Shown one piece after another: positions 18,792 through 28,044 of a stretch of 49,446 bases of DNA. The stretch comes from Aeromonas lacus (GTDB lineage: Bacteria > Pseudomonadota > Gammaproteobacteria > Enterobacterales > Aeromonadaceae). The stretch's first letter is position 1; every line of letters begins with the position of its first letter. The DNA lies in contig NZ_JRGM01000175.1 of NCBI RefSeq assembly GCF_000764665.1, positions 1-49,446 on the forward strand. The letters are read 5' to 3'. The translations under genes and the position numbers were made by a program. Below the pieces are notes generated by a model. It was not told the origin of the DNA. It made no database searches and worked only from the letters and a program-made list of their open reading frames with translations.

Positions 18792-20216
18792 ATGAGCGCC
18801 TTGCCGACCCTGTTTGCCGAGAACGATGCCAGCCTGCCGGTGCAGGAGCGGCTGGTGCGCACGGTGCGCGATGCCATCCTCGCCGGTCACCTGCCACAGG
18901 GTAGCCGGCTGCCGCCGAGCCGGGTGCTGGCGCGGGATCTCTCCCTGTCGCGCGGTACGGTCGAACAGGCTTATGGCCGGCTGGAGGCGGAGGGCTACCT
19001 GACCCGCCGGGTCGGCGTGGGCAGCTTCGTGGCGCTGGCGGTGGTGCCCGCACCACGCAGCAGCCAGCGCGGTGGCGCCCCCTTGTCAAAGCGCGGGGCG
19101 GCGATCCTCGCCAGCGGCGCCTGTCAGGAGGAGATGGGCACCCCGCACAGTTTTGCCAGCGGTCAGGGCGATACGATCGCCTTTCCCCGCGAGCTGTGGG
19201 GGCGACTGTTGCAGCAGCAGTGGCGCCTGCACGGGCCGCGCCTGATGCAGTATGGCGATCCGGCCGGTCTGCCCGCCCTGCGCCAGGCCATCGCCGCCTA
19301 TCTGGTGCAGTCGCGCGGACTGGTCTGCCACCCGGAGCAGGTGCTGCTGCTCACCAGCTCCCAGCAGGGGATCCAGCTTGCCGCCCAGCTGCTGCTCGAC
19401 CCCGGTGATACGGTCTGGCTGGAGGAGCCGGGTTACCTCGGCGCGCGCAATGCGATGCAAACCGCCGGGGCGCGCCTCCACCCGGTGCCGGTGGATGAGG
19501 AGGGGCTCAACCCGGCGGGCGATCATCCGGCGCCGCGCCTCATCTACACCACCCCTTCCCACCAGTATCCCCTCGGCATGGCGATGAGCCTGCCCCGGCG
19601 CATGGCGCTGTTGGCCCGCGCCGAGCGGGAGCAGGCCTGGATCCTGGAGGATGACTACGACGGCGAGTTTCAGTACGACCAGCGGCCGCTCCCCTCGCTG
19701 CAGGGGCTGGATCGCAGCGGCCGGGTCATCTATGTGGGCACCTTCAGCAAGGTGCTGTTCGGTTCGCTGCGCCTCGCCTATCTGGTGCTGCCACCAGCGC
19801 TGCTGGAGCCCTTTGCCCGCGCGCGCGCCGCGTTCGACGGCCACAGCAACCAGCTGTTGCAGGCGGTGACCGCCGAGTTTCTGCAGGGGGGCTATTTTGC
19901 CAGCCACCTGCGTCAGATGCGGCTGCTCTACCGCAGTCGGCGGGATCTGCTGCTGGCCCAGCTGGCCGAGCACTGCCCGCAGTTGACCCCGATCCACACC
20001 GGTGCCGGATTGCAGTGCACCGCGCTGTTGCCCCCCGGCGGCGAGGCGCGCTGGACAAACATGGCCAACCGGCAGGGGCTGGGATTGCGACCCCTGCGCC
20101 CCTTCTATCTGGGGCAGGCGGATCGGGAGGGGTGGCTGCTCGGCTATGCCGGCCTCGACAACGCCACCCTGCGCCAGCTCTGCCGCGACCTTGGCCGCGC
20201 GTTGCGAGAGGGGTAG
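18792..20216 (+). CDS. MocR-family regulator (GntR wHTH fused to aminotransferase)
   Basis: 474 residues. The GntR-type winged helix spans about 10-80 (QGSRLPPSRVLARDLSLSRGTVEQAY), followed by a linker and a fold-type-I aminotransferase domain (about 120-470). PLP-binding features are DDYDGEF (287-293) and the Schiff-base lysine in TFSKVLF (Lys320). These regulators use PLP or PLP adducts as effectors. No PLP-synthesis gene is adjacent, so the regulon is likely the divergent rhodanese-GNAT pair. Confidence 0.9.
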   Translation: MSALPTLFAENDASLPVQERLVRTVRDAILAGHLPQGSRLPPSRVLARDLSLSRGTVEQAYGRLEAEGYLTRRVGVGSFVALAVVPAPRSSQRGGAPLSKRGAAILASGACQEEMGTPHSFASGQGDTIAFPRELWGRLLQQQWRLHGPRLMQYGDPAGLPALRQAIAAYLVQSRGLVCHPEQVLLLTSSQQGIQLAAQLLLDPGDTVWLEEPGYLGARNAMQTAGARLHPVPVDEEGLNPAGDHPAPRLIYTTPSHQYPLGMAMSLPRRMALLARAEREQAWILEDDYDGEFQYDQRPLPSLQGLDRSGRVIYVGTFSKVLFGSLRLAYLVLPPALLEPFARARAAFDGHSNQLLQAVTAEFLQGGYFASHLRQMRLLYRSRRDLLLAQLAEHCPQLTPIHTGAGLQCTALLPPGGEARWTNMANRQGLGLRPLRPFYLGQADREGWLLGYAGLDNATLRQLCRDLGRALREG

Positions 20217-20217
20217 T

Positions 20218-20266
20218 TCATGCCTTTAAGGCATGAAATTGATAATTTAAATTCATTTCTGGAAGG
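20218..20266 (+). promoter_or_regulatory. LysR element B upstream of lrgA
   Basis: The first box is a perfect 8-bp-arm palindrome (TTCATGCC-TTTAA-GGCATGAA, 20217-20237); the second box is TTCATTTCTGGAA (20252-20264). Relative to the -10 box TATACT (20280-20285) and a start near 20292, the box centres fall at about -65 and -34. This is the usual recognition/activation pair for LysR regulators. There is no good -35 hexamer, as expected for an activator-dependent promoter. Confidence 0.75.
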
Positions 20267-20284
20267 TTTTGCCTCTCTCTATAC

Positions 20285-20300
20285 TGTGAACCAGTTCACA
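20285..20300 (+). promoter_or_regulatory. Perfect CRP consensus site overlapping the lrgA start site
   Basis: TGTGA-ACCAGT-TCACA, an exact match to TGTGAN6TCACA and fully palindromic (TGTGAAC CA GTTCACA). It begins at the last base of the -10 box and is centred on the predicted start of transcription. There CRP would be expected to block rather than activate. Confidence 0.7.
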
Positions 20301-20315
20301 GAAAGACCCTTGATC

Positions 20316-20717
20316 ATGAAATCCCTTGCCCTGCGCTGGTTACAGACACTCTTCCAGATTGTGTTGCTGGCAGCCATCTGGCTGTTGGCCGATACCGCGG
20401 TTCGAACCCTCCATCTGCCGCTGCCCGCCAACCTCACCGGCATGCTGTTGCTGCTGGCCTGCATCCTGCTTGGAGTGGTCAAGGCCGAGTGGTTCAGTGC
20501 CGGCGCGCGCTGGCTGCTGGCCGAGATGCTGCTCTTCTTCGTCCCCGCTGTGGTGGCGGTGGTCAACTATCAGGAGCTGCTGCTGCAAGAGGGGTGGCGC
20601 ATCATGGTGGTGCTGCTGGTGAGCACCACCCTGGTACTCGGTACCACGGCGCTGGTGGTGGACCGGGTTTACCGCCTCGAACTGAAACTGGCCCGTCGGA
20701 GTCGCCGTCATGTCTGA
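20316..20717 (+). CDS. LrgA/CidA-family membrane protein
   Basis: 133 residues with four predicted membrane segments (about 10-25, 35-52, 62-85 and 92-112) and a basic C-terminus. CidA/LrgA proteins are holin-like membrane proteins first linked to murein-hydrolase control; in Bacillus and Streptococcus the LrgAB pair moves pyruvate. The ATG at 20316 is chosen since transcription likely begins near 20292; a longer frame would start upstream of the promoter. The ribosome site is weak (GAAAG). It overlaps lrgB by 8 nt. Confidence 0.85.
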   Translation: MKSLALRWLQTLFQIVLLAAIWLLADTAVRTLHLPLPANLTGMLLLLACILLGVVKAEWFSAGARWLLAEMLLFFVPAVVAVVNYQELLLQEGWRIMVVLLVSTTLVLGTTALVVDRVYRLELKLARRSRRHV

Positions 20718-21399
20718 TACCCTGCTCGGGCTGCTCTGTTTCGCCCTCACCCTGCTCTTCTACTACTCCAGCAAATGGCTCTACGGCAAAAAGCGGATCC
20801 TGCCGCTGATGCCGCTGCTGCTGGCGCCGACCCTGCTGGTGGCCGTGGTGGTGCTGTTCCACATCCCCTATCAGGACTACATGGCGGAATCCCACTGGCT
20901 GCTCTGGCTGCTGGGCCCGGCCACCGTCGCCTTCGCGGTGCCGGTCTACGAGAACCGCCAGCTCATTCGTCGCCACTGGCTGTCGCTGTCGGTCGGGGTG
21001 GTCGCATCGGTCATCATGGCGGTGGGGAGTACCGTGCTGCTGGCCCGCTGGCTCGATCTCTCCGACATGTTGCAGCGCAGTCTGGCGATGCGCTCCATCA
21101 CCACGCCGTTTGCGGTGGAGGCGACCCGCGCCATCGGCGGTCAGAGCGATCTCACCGCGCTGTTTGTGGTGCTGACCGGCGTCATCGGTATGGCGGTAGG
21201 GGAGAGCGTGCTCACCGTGCTGGCCATTCGCAGTCGCCTTGGCAAGGGGGCGGGGTTTGGTGCCTCGGCCCACGGCGCCGGCACCGCCAGGGCGTATCAA
21301 ATGGGCAACGAAGAGGGGGTGGTCTCCAGCATGGTGATGATGATCGCCGGCATGGTGACCGTGCTGCTGGCACCCCTGCTGGGCCGGATGTTCTGGTAG
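20710..21399 (+). CDS. LrgB/CidB-family membrane protein
   Basis: 229 residues, polytopic. Family motifs are LGPATVAFAVPVYENRQLIRRHW (about 60-82), SLAMRSITTPFAVEA (about 122-136) and GFGASAHGAGTARAYQMGNEEG (about 180-201), all well conserved here. It is the partner of LrgA; translation is coupled by the 8-nt overlap. It is followed by a 65-bp gap and the second SPES-type secreted protein, which has its own weak promoter-like sequence. Confidence 0.93.
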   Translation: MSDTLLGLLCFALTLLFYYSSKWLYGKKRILPLMPLLLAPTLLVAVVVLFHIPYQDYMAESHWLLWLLGPATVAFAVPVYENRQLIRRHWLSLSVGVVASVIMAVGSTVLLARWLDLSDMLQRSLAMRSITTPFAVEATRAIGGQSDLTALFVVLTGVIGMAVGESVLTVLAIRSRLGKGAGFGASAHGAGTARAYQMGNEEGVVSSMVMMIAGMVTVLLAPLLGRMFW

Positions 21400-21464
21400 G
21401 CTGAGCTCCCCTTTACAAGGCTGCTCGTCCCGGCGCTACACTCTAGTGAGCGTGTATTCCCGGG

Positions 21465-22370
21465 ATGAGCAGTATGACCTTTCATCGCCTCGCTTCCTGC
21501 TTGCTGCTGTGCAGCCTCTCCCTCCTTGCCGCCCCCCTGCGGGCGAGCGACGTTTTTACCCATATCAGCCCGGAGAGCGACCGGGATCAGCGCACCATCT
21601 ATTTTCGTGAGCTGCTGCAGCTGGCGCTGGAGAAGACCCGCGACAGCTTCGGTGACTACGAGCTGCGGGCAGCGCCGCCGATGAACCGGATCCGGCTGCG
21701 CCAAGTGCTGCAGACCAACCTCTACCCCAACTTCTTTGCCGTCGATACCCCGCAGCCCGATAGCGGCGAGGCCCTCGACTATGTCCGCTTTCCGGTGGAG
21801 CTCGGCATCCTCGGCTATCGCATCTGCTTCGTCAGCCCGCAGCAGGCGAAGGCGATTGCCGGGGTGACCCGCTTCGAGCAGCTCAAGCAGTACCAGAATG
21901 TGCAGGGACGTGGCTGGCAGGATGCCGCCATTTTGCGGGCGGCAGGTCTGCAGGTGCAGGAGGTGGACAGCTACGAGCGGCTGTTCAAGCTGGTGGCCCG
22001 CGGGCGGGCCGACCTCTTTTGCCGCGGCGCCAACGAGCTCTTCACCGAGCTGGAGCAGCACCGGGATGTGGCCGGTCTCACCGTGGAGCAGCATATCGCC
22101 CTGCACTACCCCTTTCTCCATCTCTTCTACACCTTCAAGGGGAATCAGGCGGGGATCCGGCGCATTCAGGCCGGGCTCAAGCTGGCGTGGCAGGATGGCT
22201 CGCTACAGCGGCTCTGGCTGCACCACTTCAAACCCTCCCTCGGTCAGGCCAGACTCCACCAGCGCCAGCTGTTCGAGCTGCCCAACCCGCTGCTCAAGGG
22301 GATCGATTTTGATTACGACGCCTACCATTACGATCCGGTGACGGGGCGTTTCGGCCCCGGCTTGCCCTGA
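21465..22370 (+). CDS. Secreted solute-binding-like protein, SPES paralogue 2
   Basis: 301 residues. A signal peptide is cleaved near APLRA. It shares with the gene at 15571-16494 the HISPESDRDQRTIYF opening, KTRDSFGDYELRAAPPM, GILGYRICFVSPQQ, ADLFCRGANEL, AWQDGSLQ and the C-terminal NPLLKGIDFDYDAYHYDPVTGRFG. The ATG at 21465 or the one at 21474 could be used; a GGGAT stretch precedes the second. A candidate promoter (TTTACA at 21412 and TACACT at 21437, long spacer) lies in the gap after lrgB. Function unknown. Confidence 0.75.
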   Translation: MSSMTFHRLASCLLLCSLSLLAAPLRASDVFTHISPESDRDQRTIYFRELLQLALEKTRDSFGDYELRAAPPMNRIRLRQVLQTNLYPNFFAVDTPQPDSGEALDYVRFPVELGILGYRICFVSPQQAKAIAGVTRFEQLKQYQNVQGRGWQDAAILRAAGLQVQEVDSYERLFKLVARGRADLFCRGANELFTELEQHRDVAGLTVEQHIALHYPFLHLFYTFKGNQAGIRRIQAGLKLAWQDGSLQRLWLHHFKPSLGQARLHQRQLFELPNPLLKGIDFDYDAYHYDPVTGRFGPGLP

Positions 22371-22419
22371 GCCGGGATGCCCTCCCGGTGGATCATTAGC
22401 CTGCGCAAACGCACCTTTT

Positions 22420-22468
22420 TCATTCCAATAAGGCATGTTCTGTATAATTTAAATTCATTTAATGAATG
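22420..22468 (+). promoter_or_regulatory. LysR element C upstream of the patatin-like gene
   Basis: The first box is TCATTCC-AATAA-GGCATG (T-N11-A core 22423-22435, one arm base changed); the second is TTCATTTAATGAA (22454-22466, perfect palindrome). It aligns gaplessly with A and B. The -10 box TATACT lies at 22483-22488, placing the boxes near -66 and -35. A leader of about 155 nt precedes the patatin-like start. Confidence 0.72.
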
Positions 22469-22487
22469 CGCTGCCTACTGAATATAC

Positions 22488-22503
22488 TGTGACTCGCTTC
22501 ACG
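22488..22503 (+). promoter_or_regulatory. CRP-like site at the patatin-gene promoter
   Basis: TGTGA-CTCGCT-TCACG, one mismatch to the CRP consensus half-sites, beginning at the last base of the -10 box as at lrgA. Confidence 0.55.
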
Positions 22504-22651
22504 GTAATCAGGTTTGGCTCCTGCCCGGCTTATCAGCCCCGCTGAACTTGTTCCTGAACCGTCCAGCTCAGGCGTCTTGGTGTCCGACATGAAGGCGTCC
22601 ATCACCGATCGGGGTGAGCCCCGGATTTGTTACCGCTGACGGAGCCTTCAC

Positions 22652-23512
22652 ATGTTCTCTTCTGCTACCAACGCGCTCATTGTCGAAGGGGGCGCCATGC
22701 GCGGCATCTTCGCCAGTGGCGTGCTCGATGCCTTCGTGGAAAGCCACCACTACCCGTTCGATTTCGTCATGGGAGTCTCGGCCGGGGCGACCAATCTGGT
22801 CTCCTATCTGAGCGAGCAGCCACGCCGCAGCCATCACATCATCACCGAGCTGGCCTGCAGCAGCGACTTTCTCGACCCGCTGCGCTTCGTCAAGGGGGGT
22901 GATCTGGTGGATGTCAGCTGGCTCTGGCGTACCAGTCGTTACCGCTTTCCCCTCGATCTCGATACCTTCTCCGCCTGCCGTATTCCCTTCTATGCGGTCA
23001 CCACTGATGTGGCGACCGGTGAAGCCGTCTACCTGCCGGTGCACCCCGACAACATGGACGAGGTGCTGACCGCCACCTGCGCCCTGCCGGTGGTGCAACA
23101 CGAGACCCCCTGTGTCGATGGCCGTCTCATGGCGGATGGCGGCATCAGCGACTCGATCCCGGTGATCGAGGCCTATCGGCGCGGGGCGCGGCGGATGACG
23201 GTAGTGCTCTCCGAGCCGCGCGGTTATCGCAAGAAGCCGGCCCGTTTCTGCTGGATGGTGAAGGCGCTGCTCAAGACCCAGCCTGCACTGGCACAGGCGA
23301 TGCTGGCACGGGATGTGGCCTACAACCGCGCTCTCGACTTTATCGAAACGCCACCTGCCGATTGCGAGATCGAGGTGATCGCGCCACCGGCCGGTTTTCC
23401 GGTCTCCCGCTTTACCCGCGATCAGCTCAAGCTGGAGTCCGGCTATCTGCAGGGCTACTGGCAGGGACGCCAGAGCCTGCTGCGGGCGGGCAGAGAGGCG
23501 CGGGCTGCCTAG
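22652..23512 (+). CDS. Patatin-like phospholipase, YjjU-like
   Basis: 286 residues. It has the oxyanion-hole motif GGAMRG (13-18), nucleophile elbow GVSAG (Ser43) and catalytic Asp in DGG (Asp162), so a serine-aspartate dyad lipase/acyl hydrolase. The layout with a C-terminal helical extension matches E. coli YjjU-type proteins. There is no signal peptide, so it is cytosolic or associated with the inner membrane face. GGAG lies 12 nt upstream of the ATG. It is predicted to be co-regulated with lrgAB through element C. Confidence 0.9.
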   Translation: MFSSATNALIVEGGAMRGIFASGVLDAFVESHHYPFDFVMGVSAGATNLVSYLSEQPRRSHHIITELACSSDFLDPLRFVKGGDLVDVSWLWRTSRYRFPLDLDTFSACRIPFYAVTTDVATGEAVYLPVHPDNMDEVLTATCALPVVQHETPCVDGRLMADGGISDSIPVIEAYRRGARRMTVVLSEPRGYRKKPARFCWMVKALLKTQPALAQAMLARDVAYNRALDFIETPPADCEIEVIAPPAGFPVSRFTRDQLKLESGYLQGYWQGRQSLLRAGREARAA

Positions 23513-23546
23513 CGGCAAAATGGCCGGAATAGGGAATGCAGTAATG

Positions 23547-23577
23547 AAAAGGGGAACCTCGCGGTTCCCCTTTTATC
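23547..23577. terminator. Bidirectional terminator between patatin-like gene and mutS
   Basis: A 12-bp perfect stem AAAAGGGGAACC / GGTTCCCCTTTT with a TCGC loop, with A-run and T-run on the two flanks. It serves both convergent genes. Confidence 0.93.
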
Positions 23578-23598
23578 TTTCTGATCGGCAGTCGCAGG

Positions 23599-26181
23599 TT
23601 ACAGCATCTGCTTGAGGCGATAGAGCAGGTCGAGTGCCTGACGGGGGGTGAGCTCGTCCGGGCGCACCGCTTCCAGCTCATCGACTACCGGATGGCTCTG
23701 GGGCGCCATGGCCACCGGGGCCGGGCGGGTTTCACCGGCGGCCACCGGGGTGGCACTTTCCAGCTCGTGCAACTTGTGGCGGGCCTGCTGGATCACCGAT
23801 TTGGGCACCCCCGCCAGTGCGGCGACTTGCAGGCCGTAGGAGCGGCTGGCCGCCCCCTCCTGCACCGCGTGCATAAAGGCGATGGTGTCGCCGTGCTCCA
23901 CCGCATCGAGGTGGACGTTGGCCAGCCCGCTCATCAGCTCCGGCAGGCGGGTCAGCTCGAAGTAGTGGGTGGCAAACAGGGTGTAGGCGCCGATCTTGCT
24001 CGCCAGTTGCTCGGCACAGGCCCACGCCAGCGAGAGGCCGTCGTAGGTGCTGGTGCCGCGGCCAATCTCGTCCATCAGCACCAGACTGCGGGCGGTGGCG
24101 TTGTTGAGGATGTTGGCGGTCTCGGTCATCTCCACCATAAAGGTGGAGCGGCCGGAGGCGAGATCGTCCGACGCCCCGATCCGGGTGAAGATGCGGTCGA
24201 TGGGGCCGATGCGGGCGCTGTCGGCGGGCACGAAGGCACCGATATGGGCCAGCAGCACGATCAGCGCGGTCTGGCGCATGTAGGTCGATTTACCGCCCAT
24301 GTTGGGGCCGGTGATGATCAGCATCCGCCGCTCCCGCTCCAGCCGGATGGGGTTGGCGATAAAGGGATCTGTCATTACCTGCTCAACCACAGGATGGCGG
24401 CCCGCTTCGATCAGGATCTGATCCTCATCGATGAGGGTCGGGCAGCGGTAGTCGAGGGTCTCGGCCCGCTCGGCCAGGTTGGCCAGCACGTCCAGCTCCG
24501 CCAGCGCGGCAGCAGACTCCTGCAAATCGCCCAGATGCGGCAGCAGAGCATCGAGCAGCTCTTCGTAGAGGCGTTTCTCCAGCGCCAGCGCCTGAGCCTG
24601 GGCGGTGAGCACCCGATCCTCGTACTTTTTCAGCTCGTCGATGATGTAGCGTTCGTTGTTCTTGAGGGTCTGGCGGCGGATGTAGTGGGCCGGCACCAGA
24701 TGGCTGTTGGCGCGGCTCACCTCGATATAGAAGCCGTGCACCTTGTTGTAACCCACCTTGAGGGTGTTGATGCCGGTCAGCAGCTTCTCGCGCTCCTCGA
24801 TGCGGGCGAGGCTGGCGGTGGCGCCGTTGGCCAGATCCCGCAGCTCGTCCAGCTCGGCGTTGAACCCTTCACGAATGACGCCGCCATCGCGGATCAACAC
24901 AGGCGGCACCTCCATCACGGCGCGCTCCAGCAGATCCAGCAGCTCGGGGAAGGTGCTGGCCCGCTCGCGCAGCTGCTGCACCGCCTCGTGCTCGCTCTCC
25001 GCCAGCAGGCGCTGCAATTCGGGCAGCTGAGCGAAAGCCTGCCGCAGCCGGGTGAGATCGCGCGGACGGGCCGAGCGCAGGGCCAGACGCGCCAGCACCC
25101 GCTCCACATCGCCGACCTGACGCAGCAGGCCCCCCAGCTCGTCATAGAGGTTCTGTTCGATCAGCTCCTTGATGGTGCTCTGGCGACCTTTGAGGATCAC
25201 CCGATCGCGGATCGGCTGGTGGATCCAGCGCTTGAGCAGGCGGCTGCCCATCGGTGTGGCGGTGCAGTCCAGCACAGCGGAGAGGGTGTTGTCGTGGCCG
25301 CCGGCCAGATTCTGGGTCAGCTCCAGATTGCGGCGGGTGGCGGCATCCATGATGACGGCGTGATCGGGCTGCTCGAGGCGCACGCTGCGAATGTGGGGCA
25401 GGGCGGTGCGCTGGGTGTCCTTGACGTACTGCATCAGACAGCCGGCGGCGCACAGGGCGGTCTCGCTCTGCTCGACGCCAAAGCCCACCAGATCCTGGGT
25501 GCCGAACTGCTGGCACAAGAGCTTGCGGGCGGTGCCGAGTTCGAACTCCCACTCCGGGCGGCGGCGCAGGCCGCGACGACCCTCGACGTGGTGCAGGAAG
25601 GCGAACGATTCGGGGTAGAGCAGCTCCGCCGGATTGGTGCGCTGCAGCTCCGCCAGCAGGGTCTCTTCTTTCTCGAACTGATTGATGAAGAAGCGGCCGG
25701 AGCCGATGTCCATGGTGCCGTAGCCGAAGCGGCGGCCATCGTGGTAGACGGCGGCGATCAGGTTGTCCTGTCGCTCGCTGAGCAGCGCCTCGTCGGAGAC
25801 AGTGCCCGGGGTGATGATGCGAATGACCTTGCGCTCCACCGGCCCCTTGCTGGTGGCGGGATCCCCCACCTGTTCGCAGATGGCGGCCGACTCGCCGAGC
25901 TGTACCAGCTTGGCCAGATAACCCTCGATGGCGTGATAGGGCACCCCTGCCATCGGGATGGGGCTGCCGGCCGACTGGCCACGCTTGGTCAGGGAGATGT
26001 CGAGCAGTTGGGAGGCCTTGCGGGCATCGTCGTAGAACAACTCGTAGAAGTCGCCCATCCGGTAGAACAGCAGGATCTCCGGGTTCTCGGCCTTGAGGGT
26101 CAGATACTGCTGCATCATGGGCGTGTGAGCGCTGAGATTGGCGCTTGGTGCAGCGCCAGTAGCTTGGTGTTGTGCGGTCAT
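23599..26181 (-). CDS. mutS: DNA mismatch repair protein MutS
   Basis: Recognises mismatches and starts methyl-directed repair with MutL. It is 860 residues long, near the usual 850-860. The N-terminal mismatch-binding FYE motif appears in [13 protein letters not shown] (about 41-53). The ABC-type ATPase is C-terminal with Walker [15 protein letters not shown] (about 620), the [13 protein letters not shown] stretch, Walker [16 protein letters not shown], and HYFEL. The C-terminal [16 protein letters not shown] tetramerisation motif is present. Leftward and probably monocistronic. Confidence 0.98.
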   Translation of the reverse strand: MTAQHQATGAAPSANLSAHTPMMQQYLTLKAENPEILLFYRMGDFYELFYDDARKASQLLDISLTKRGQSAGSPIPMAGVPYHAIEGYLAKLVQLGESAAICEQVGDPATSKGPVERKVIRIITPGTVSDEALLSERQDNLIAAVYHDGRRFGYGTMDIGSGRFFINQFEKEETLLAELQRTNPAELLYPESFAFLHHVEGRRGLRRRPEWEFELGTARKLLCQQFGTQDLVGFGVEQSETALCAAGCLMQYVKDTQRTALPHIRSVRLEQPDHAVIMDAATRRNLELTQNLAGGHDNTLSAVLDCTATPMGSRLLKRWIHQPIRDRVILKGRQSTIKELIEQNLYDELGGLLRQVGDVERVLARLALRSARPRDLTRLRQAFAQLPELQRLLAESEHEAVQQLRERASTFPELLDLLERAVMEVPPVLIRDGGVIREGFNAELDELRDLANGATASLARIEEREKLLTGINTLKVGYNKVHGFYIEVSRANSHLVPAHYIRRQTLKNNERYIIDELKKYEDRVLTAQAQALALEKRLYEELLDALLPHLGDLQESAAALAELDVLANLAERAETLDYRCPTLIDEDQILIEAGRHPVVEQVMTDPFIANPIRLERERRMLIITGPNMGGKSTYMRQTALIVLLAHIGAFVPADSARIGPIDRIFTRIGASDDLASGRSTFMVEMTETANILNNATARSLVLMDEIGRGTSTYDGLSLAWACAEQLASKIGAYTLFATHYFELTRLPELMSGLANVHLDAVEHGDTIAFMHAVQEGAASRSYGLQVAALAGVPKSVIQQARHKLHELESATPVAAGETRPAPVAMAPQSHPVVDELEAVRPDELTPRQALDLLYRLKQML

Positions 26182-26398
26182 GTTCTATTCCAGAAGGGGC
26201 CTCTGCGGGCCCGGGTCTGCGGTGATGAGCCTTGAGCTTGATGGCGCCATTCTACACATAAGCGCCGCGCCGGGGGAGGTTGGCTCACACCACCATTGGG
26301 CTGATGCGAGTCATCAGTCTTGTGACAATCAGCTCAGTTGCGAGGGGCTGCGGCGGGATCGCATAATGTGCCCTTTCCACGAATCAGAAGGAGCTGTG

Positions 26399-26890
26399 AT
26401 GAAACTGGACGCAGAGATAGAGCACCTCGCCATCGAGCTGGGGCGGGCCCTTGGCCAGCGGGGCTGGCTGGCGGCAACCGCCGAATCCTGTACTGGTGGT
26501 GGGGTGGCCACGGCCATCACCGACATCGCGGGTAGCTCAGGCTGGTTTGATCGCGGCTTTGTCACCTATACCAACGAGGCCAAGCAGCAGATGCTGGGGG
26601 TGAGCCGCGAGAGCCTTGAGCGGCACGGCGCGGTGAGCGAGGCGGTCGTGCTGGAGATGGCCCGCGGTGCGCTGGCGCACTCGTCGGCCTCCATCAGCGT
26701 TGCCATCAGCGGCATCGCCGGCCCCGGCGGCGCGACTGAGGGCAAGCCGGTCGGCACCGTCTGGTTCGCCTGGGCCGACAGCAATGGCCGCCACCACTCC
26801 CTGCTGGCCCGCTTCGACGGGGATCGTCGGCAGGTGCGCCAGCAGGCGGTGAGACAGGCCTTGTCGGGTCTGTTGGCCCTGCTCAGATAA
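26399..26890 (+). CDS. pncC: Nicotinamide-nucleotide amidase (CinA C-terminal family)
   Basis: 163 residues. Deamidates NMN to nicotinate mononucleotide in NAD recycling. It has the family signature TAESCTGGGVATAITDIAGSS, with the catalytic Ser30, and GPGGATEGKPVGTVWFAW near 108-125. It consists only of the CinA C-terminal domain, as in E. coli PncC (YgaD). AGAAGGAG precedes the ATG. As in enterics it lies directly upstream of recA. Confidence 0.95.
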   Translation: MKLDAEIEHLAIELGRALGQRGWLAATAESCTGGGVATAITDIAGSSGWFDRGFVTYTNEAKQQMLGVSRESLERHGAVSEAVVLEMARGALAHSSASISVAISGIAGPGGATEGKPVGTVWFAWADSNGRHHSLLARFDGDRRQVRQQAVRQALSGLLALLR

Positions 26891-26897
26891 ATTGGGC

Positions 26898-26925
26898 TTG
26901 ATACTGTATGAATAGACAGTATACT
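26898..26925 (+). promoter_or_regulatory. recA promoter with LexA (SOS) box
   Basis: The SOS box is CTGT-N8-ACAG at 26904-26919, flanked by TA on both sides (TACTGT..ACAGTA). It lies between a -35 box TTGATA (26898-26903) and -10 box TATACT (26920-26925) with a 16-bp spacer, so LexA would block RNA polymerase directly. Confidence 0.93.
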
Positions 26926-26969
26926 TAGCCCAACTTCATTTTTACTCACGATTTCCAGCGGAGATTGGC

Positions 26970-28034
26970 ATGGATCAGAACAAACAGAAGGCACTGGCGG
27001 CTGCGCTGGGTCAGATTGAAAAGCAGTTCGGCAAAGGCTCCATCATGCGTCTGGGCGACAGCAAGACCATGGATATCGAAGCCATCTCCACCGGCTCCCT
27101 CTCTCTGGACGTGGCGCTGGGGATCGGTGGTCTGCCATGCGGTCGTATCGTCGAGATCTACGGCCCGGAATCTTCCGGTAAAACCACACTGACCCTGCAG
27201 GTTATCGCCGAAGCCCAGAAGAAGGGCAAGACCTGTGCCTTCGTCGATGCGGAGCACGCGCTGGATCCTATCTATGCCGCCAAGCTGGGCGTCAATGTCG
27301 ACGACCTGCTCATCTCCCAGCCGGATACCGGTGAACAGGCGCTGGAGATCTGCGACATGCTGGTGCGCTCCAATGCAGTTGACGTCATCATCGTCGACTC
27401 CGTGGCAGCCCTGACTCCGAAAGCGGAAATCGAAGGCGAGATGGGTGACTCCCACGTTGGCCTGCAAGCTCGTCTGATGTCCCAGGCGCTGCGCAAGCTG
27501 ACCGCCAACATCAAAAACGCCAACTGCCTGTGCATCTTCATCAACCAGATCCGGATGAAGATCGGCGTCATGTTCGGCAGCCCGGAGACCACCACCGGTG
27601 GTAACGCGCTCAAGTTCTACGCCTCCGTGCGTCTGGATATCCGTCGTACCGGCGCCATCAAGGAAGGTGACGAAGTGGTCGGTAACGAGACCCGCGTCAA
27701 GGTAGTGAAGAACAAGGTGGCTCCTCCCTTCAAGCAGGCAGAATTCCAGATCTTCTACGGTGCCGGTATCTCCAAAGAGGGTGAGCTGGTTGACCTGGGC
27801 GTCAAGCACAAGCTGATCGACAAGGCTGGTGCCTGGTACAGCTACAACGGCGAGAAGATTGGTCAGGGCAAGGCAAACGTGATGAAGCTGTTCGCCGAGA
27901 ACAAGGCGATGGCTGGCGAAGTGGAAGCCAAACTGCGCGAGCTGCTGCTCTCCGGTGCCGTACCTGTCGATGACAAGGCTGCACCGGTTGAGGCAGAAGA
28001 GTTTGATGCCGAAAGCGAACAAGAGTTCGAATAA
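26970..28034 (+). CDS. recA: Recombinase RecA
   Basis: Forms filaments on single-stranded DNA, carries out strand exchange and triggers LexA self-cleavage. It is 354 residues long. Walker A is GPESSGKT (65-72), Walker B includes [10 protein letters not shown], and loop L2 ([25 protein letters not shown]) is present; the C-terminus is acidic ([12 protein letters not shown]) as in E. coli. Start from GGAG and ATG at 26970. Followed by a hairpin and recX. Confidence 0.99.
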   Translation: MDQNKQKALAAALGQIEKQFGKGSIMRLGDSKTMDIEAISTGSLSLDVALGIGGLPCGRIVEIYGPESSGKTTLTLQVIAEAQKKGKTCAFVDAEHALDPIYAAKLGVNVDDLLISQPDTGEQALEICDMLVRSNAVDVIIVDSVAALTPKAEIEGEMGDSHVGLQARLMSQALRKLTANIKNANCLCIFINQIRMKIGVMFGSPETTTGGNALKFYASVRLDIRRTGAIKEGDEVVGNETRVKVVKNKVAPPFKQAEFQIFYGAGISKEGELVDLGVKHKLIDKAGAWYSYNGEKIGQGKANVMKLFAENKAMAGEVEAKLRELLLSGAVPVDDKAAPVEAEEFDAESEQEFE

Positions 28035-28044
28035 GGAACAAAGG

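Noticed and set aside
15571..23512. A mobile island in the lrgAB region
   Set aside because: No integrase, transposase, tRNA target or flanking repeat was seen, and base composition matches the core genome.
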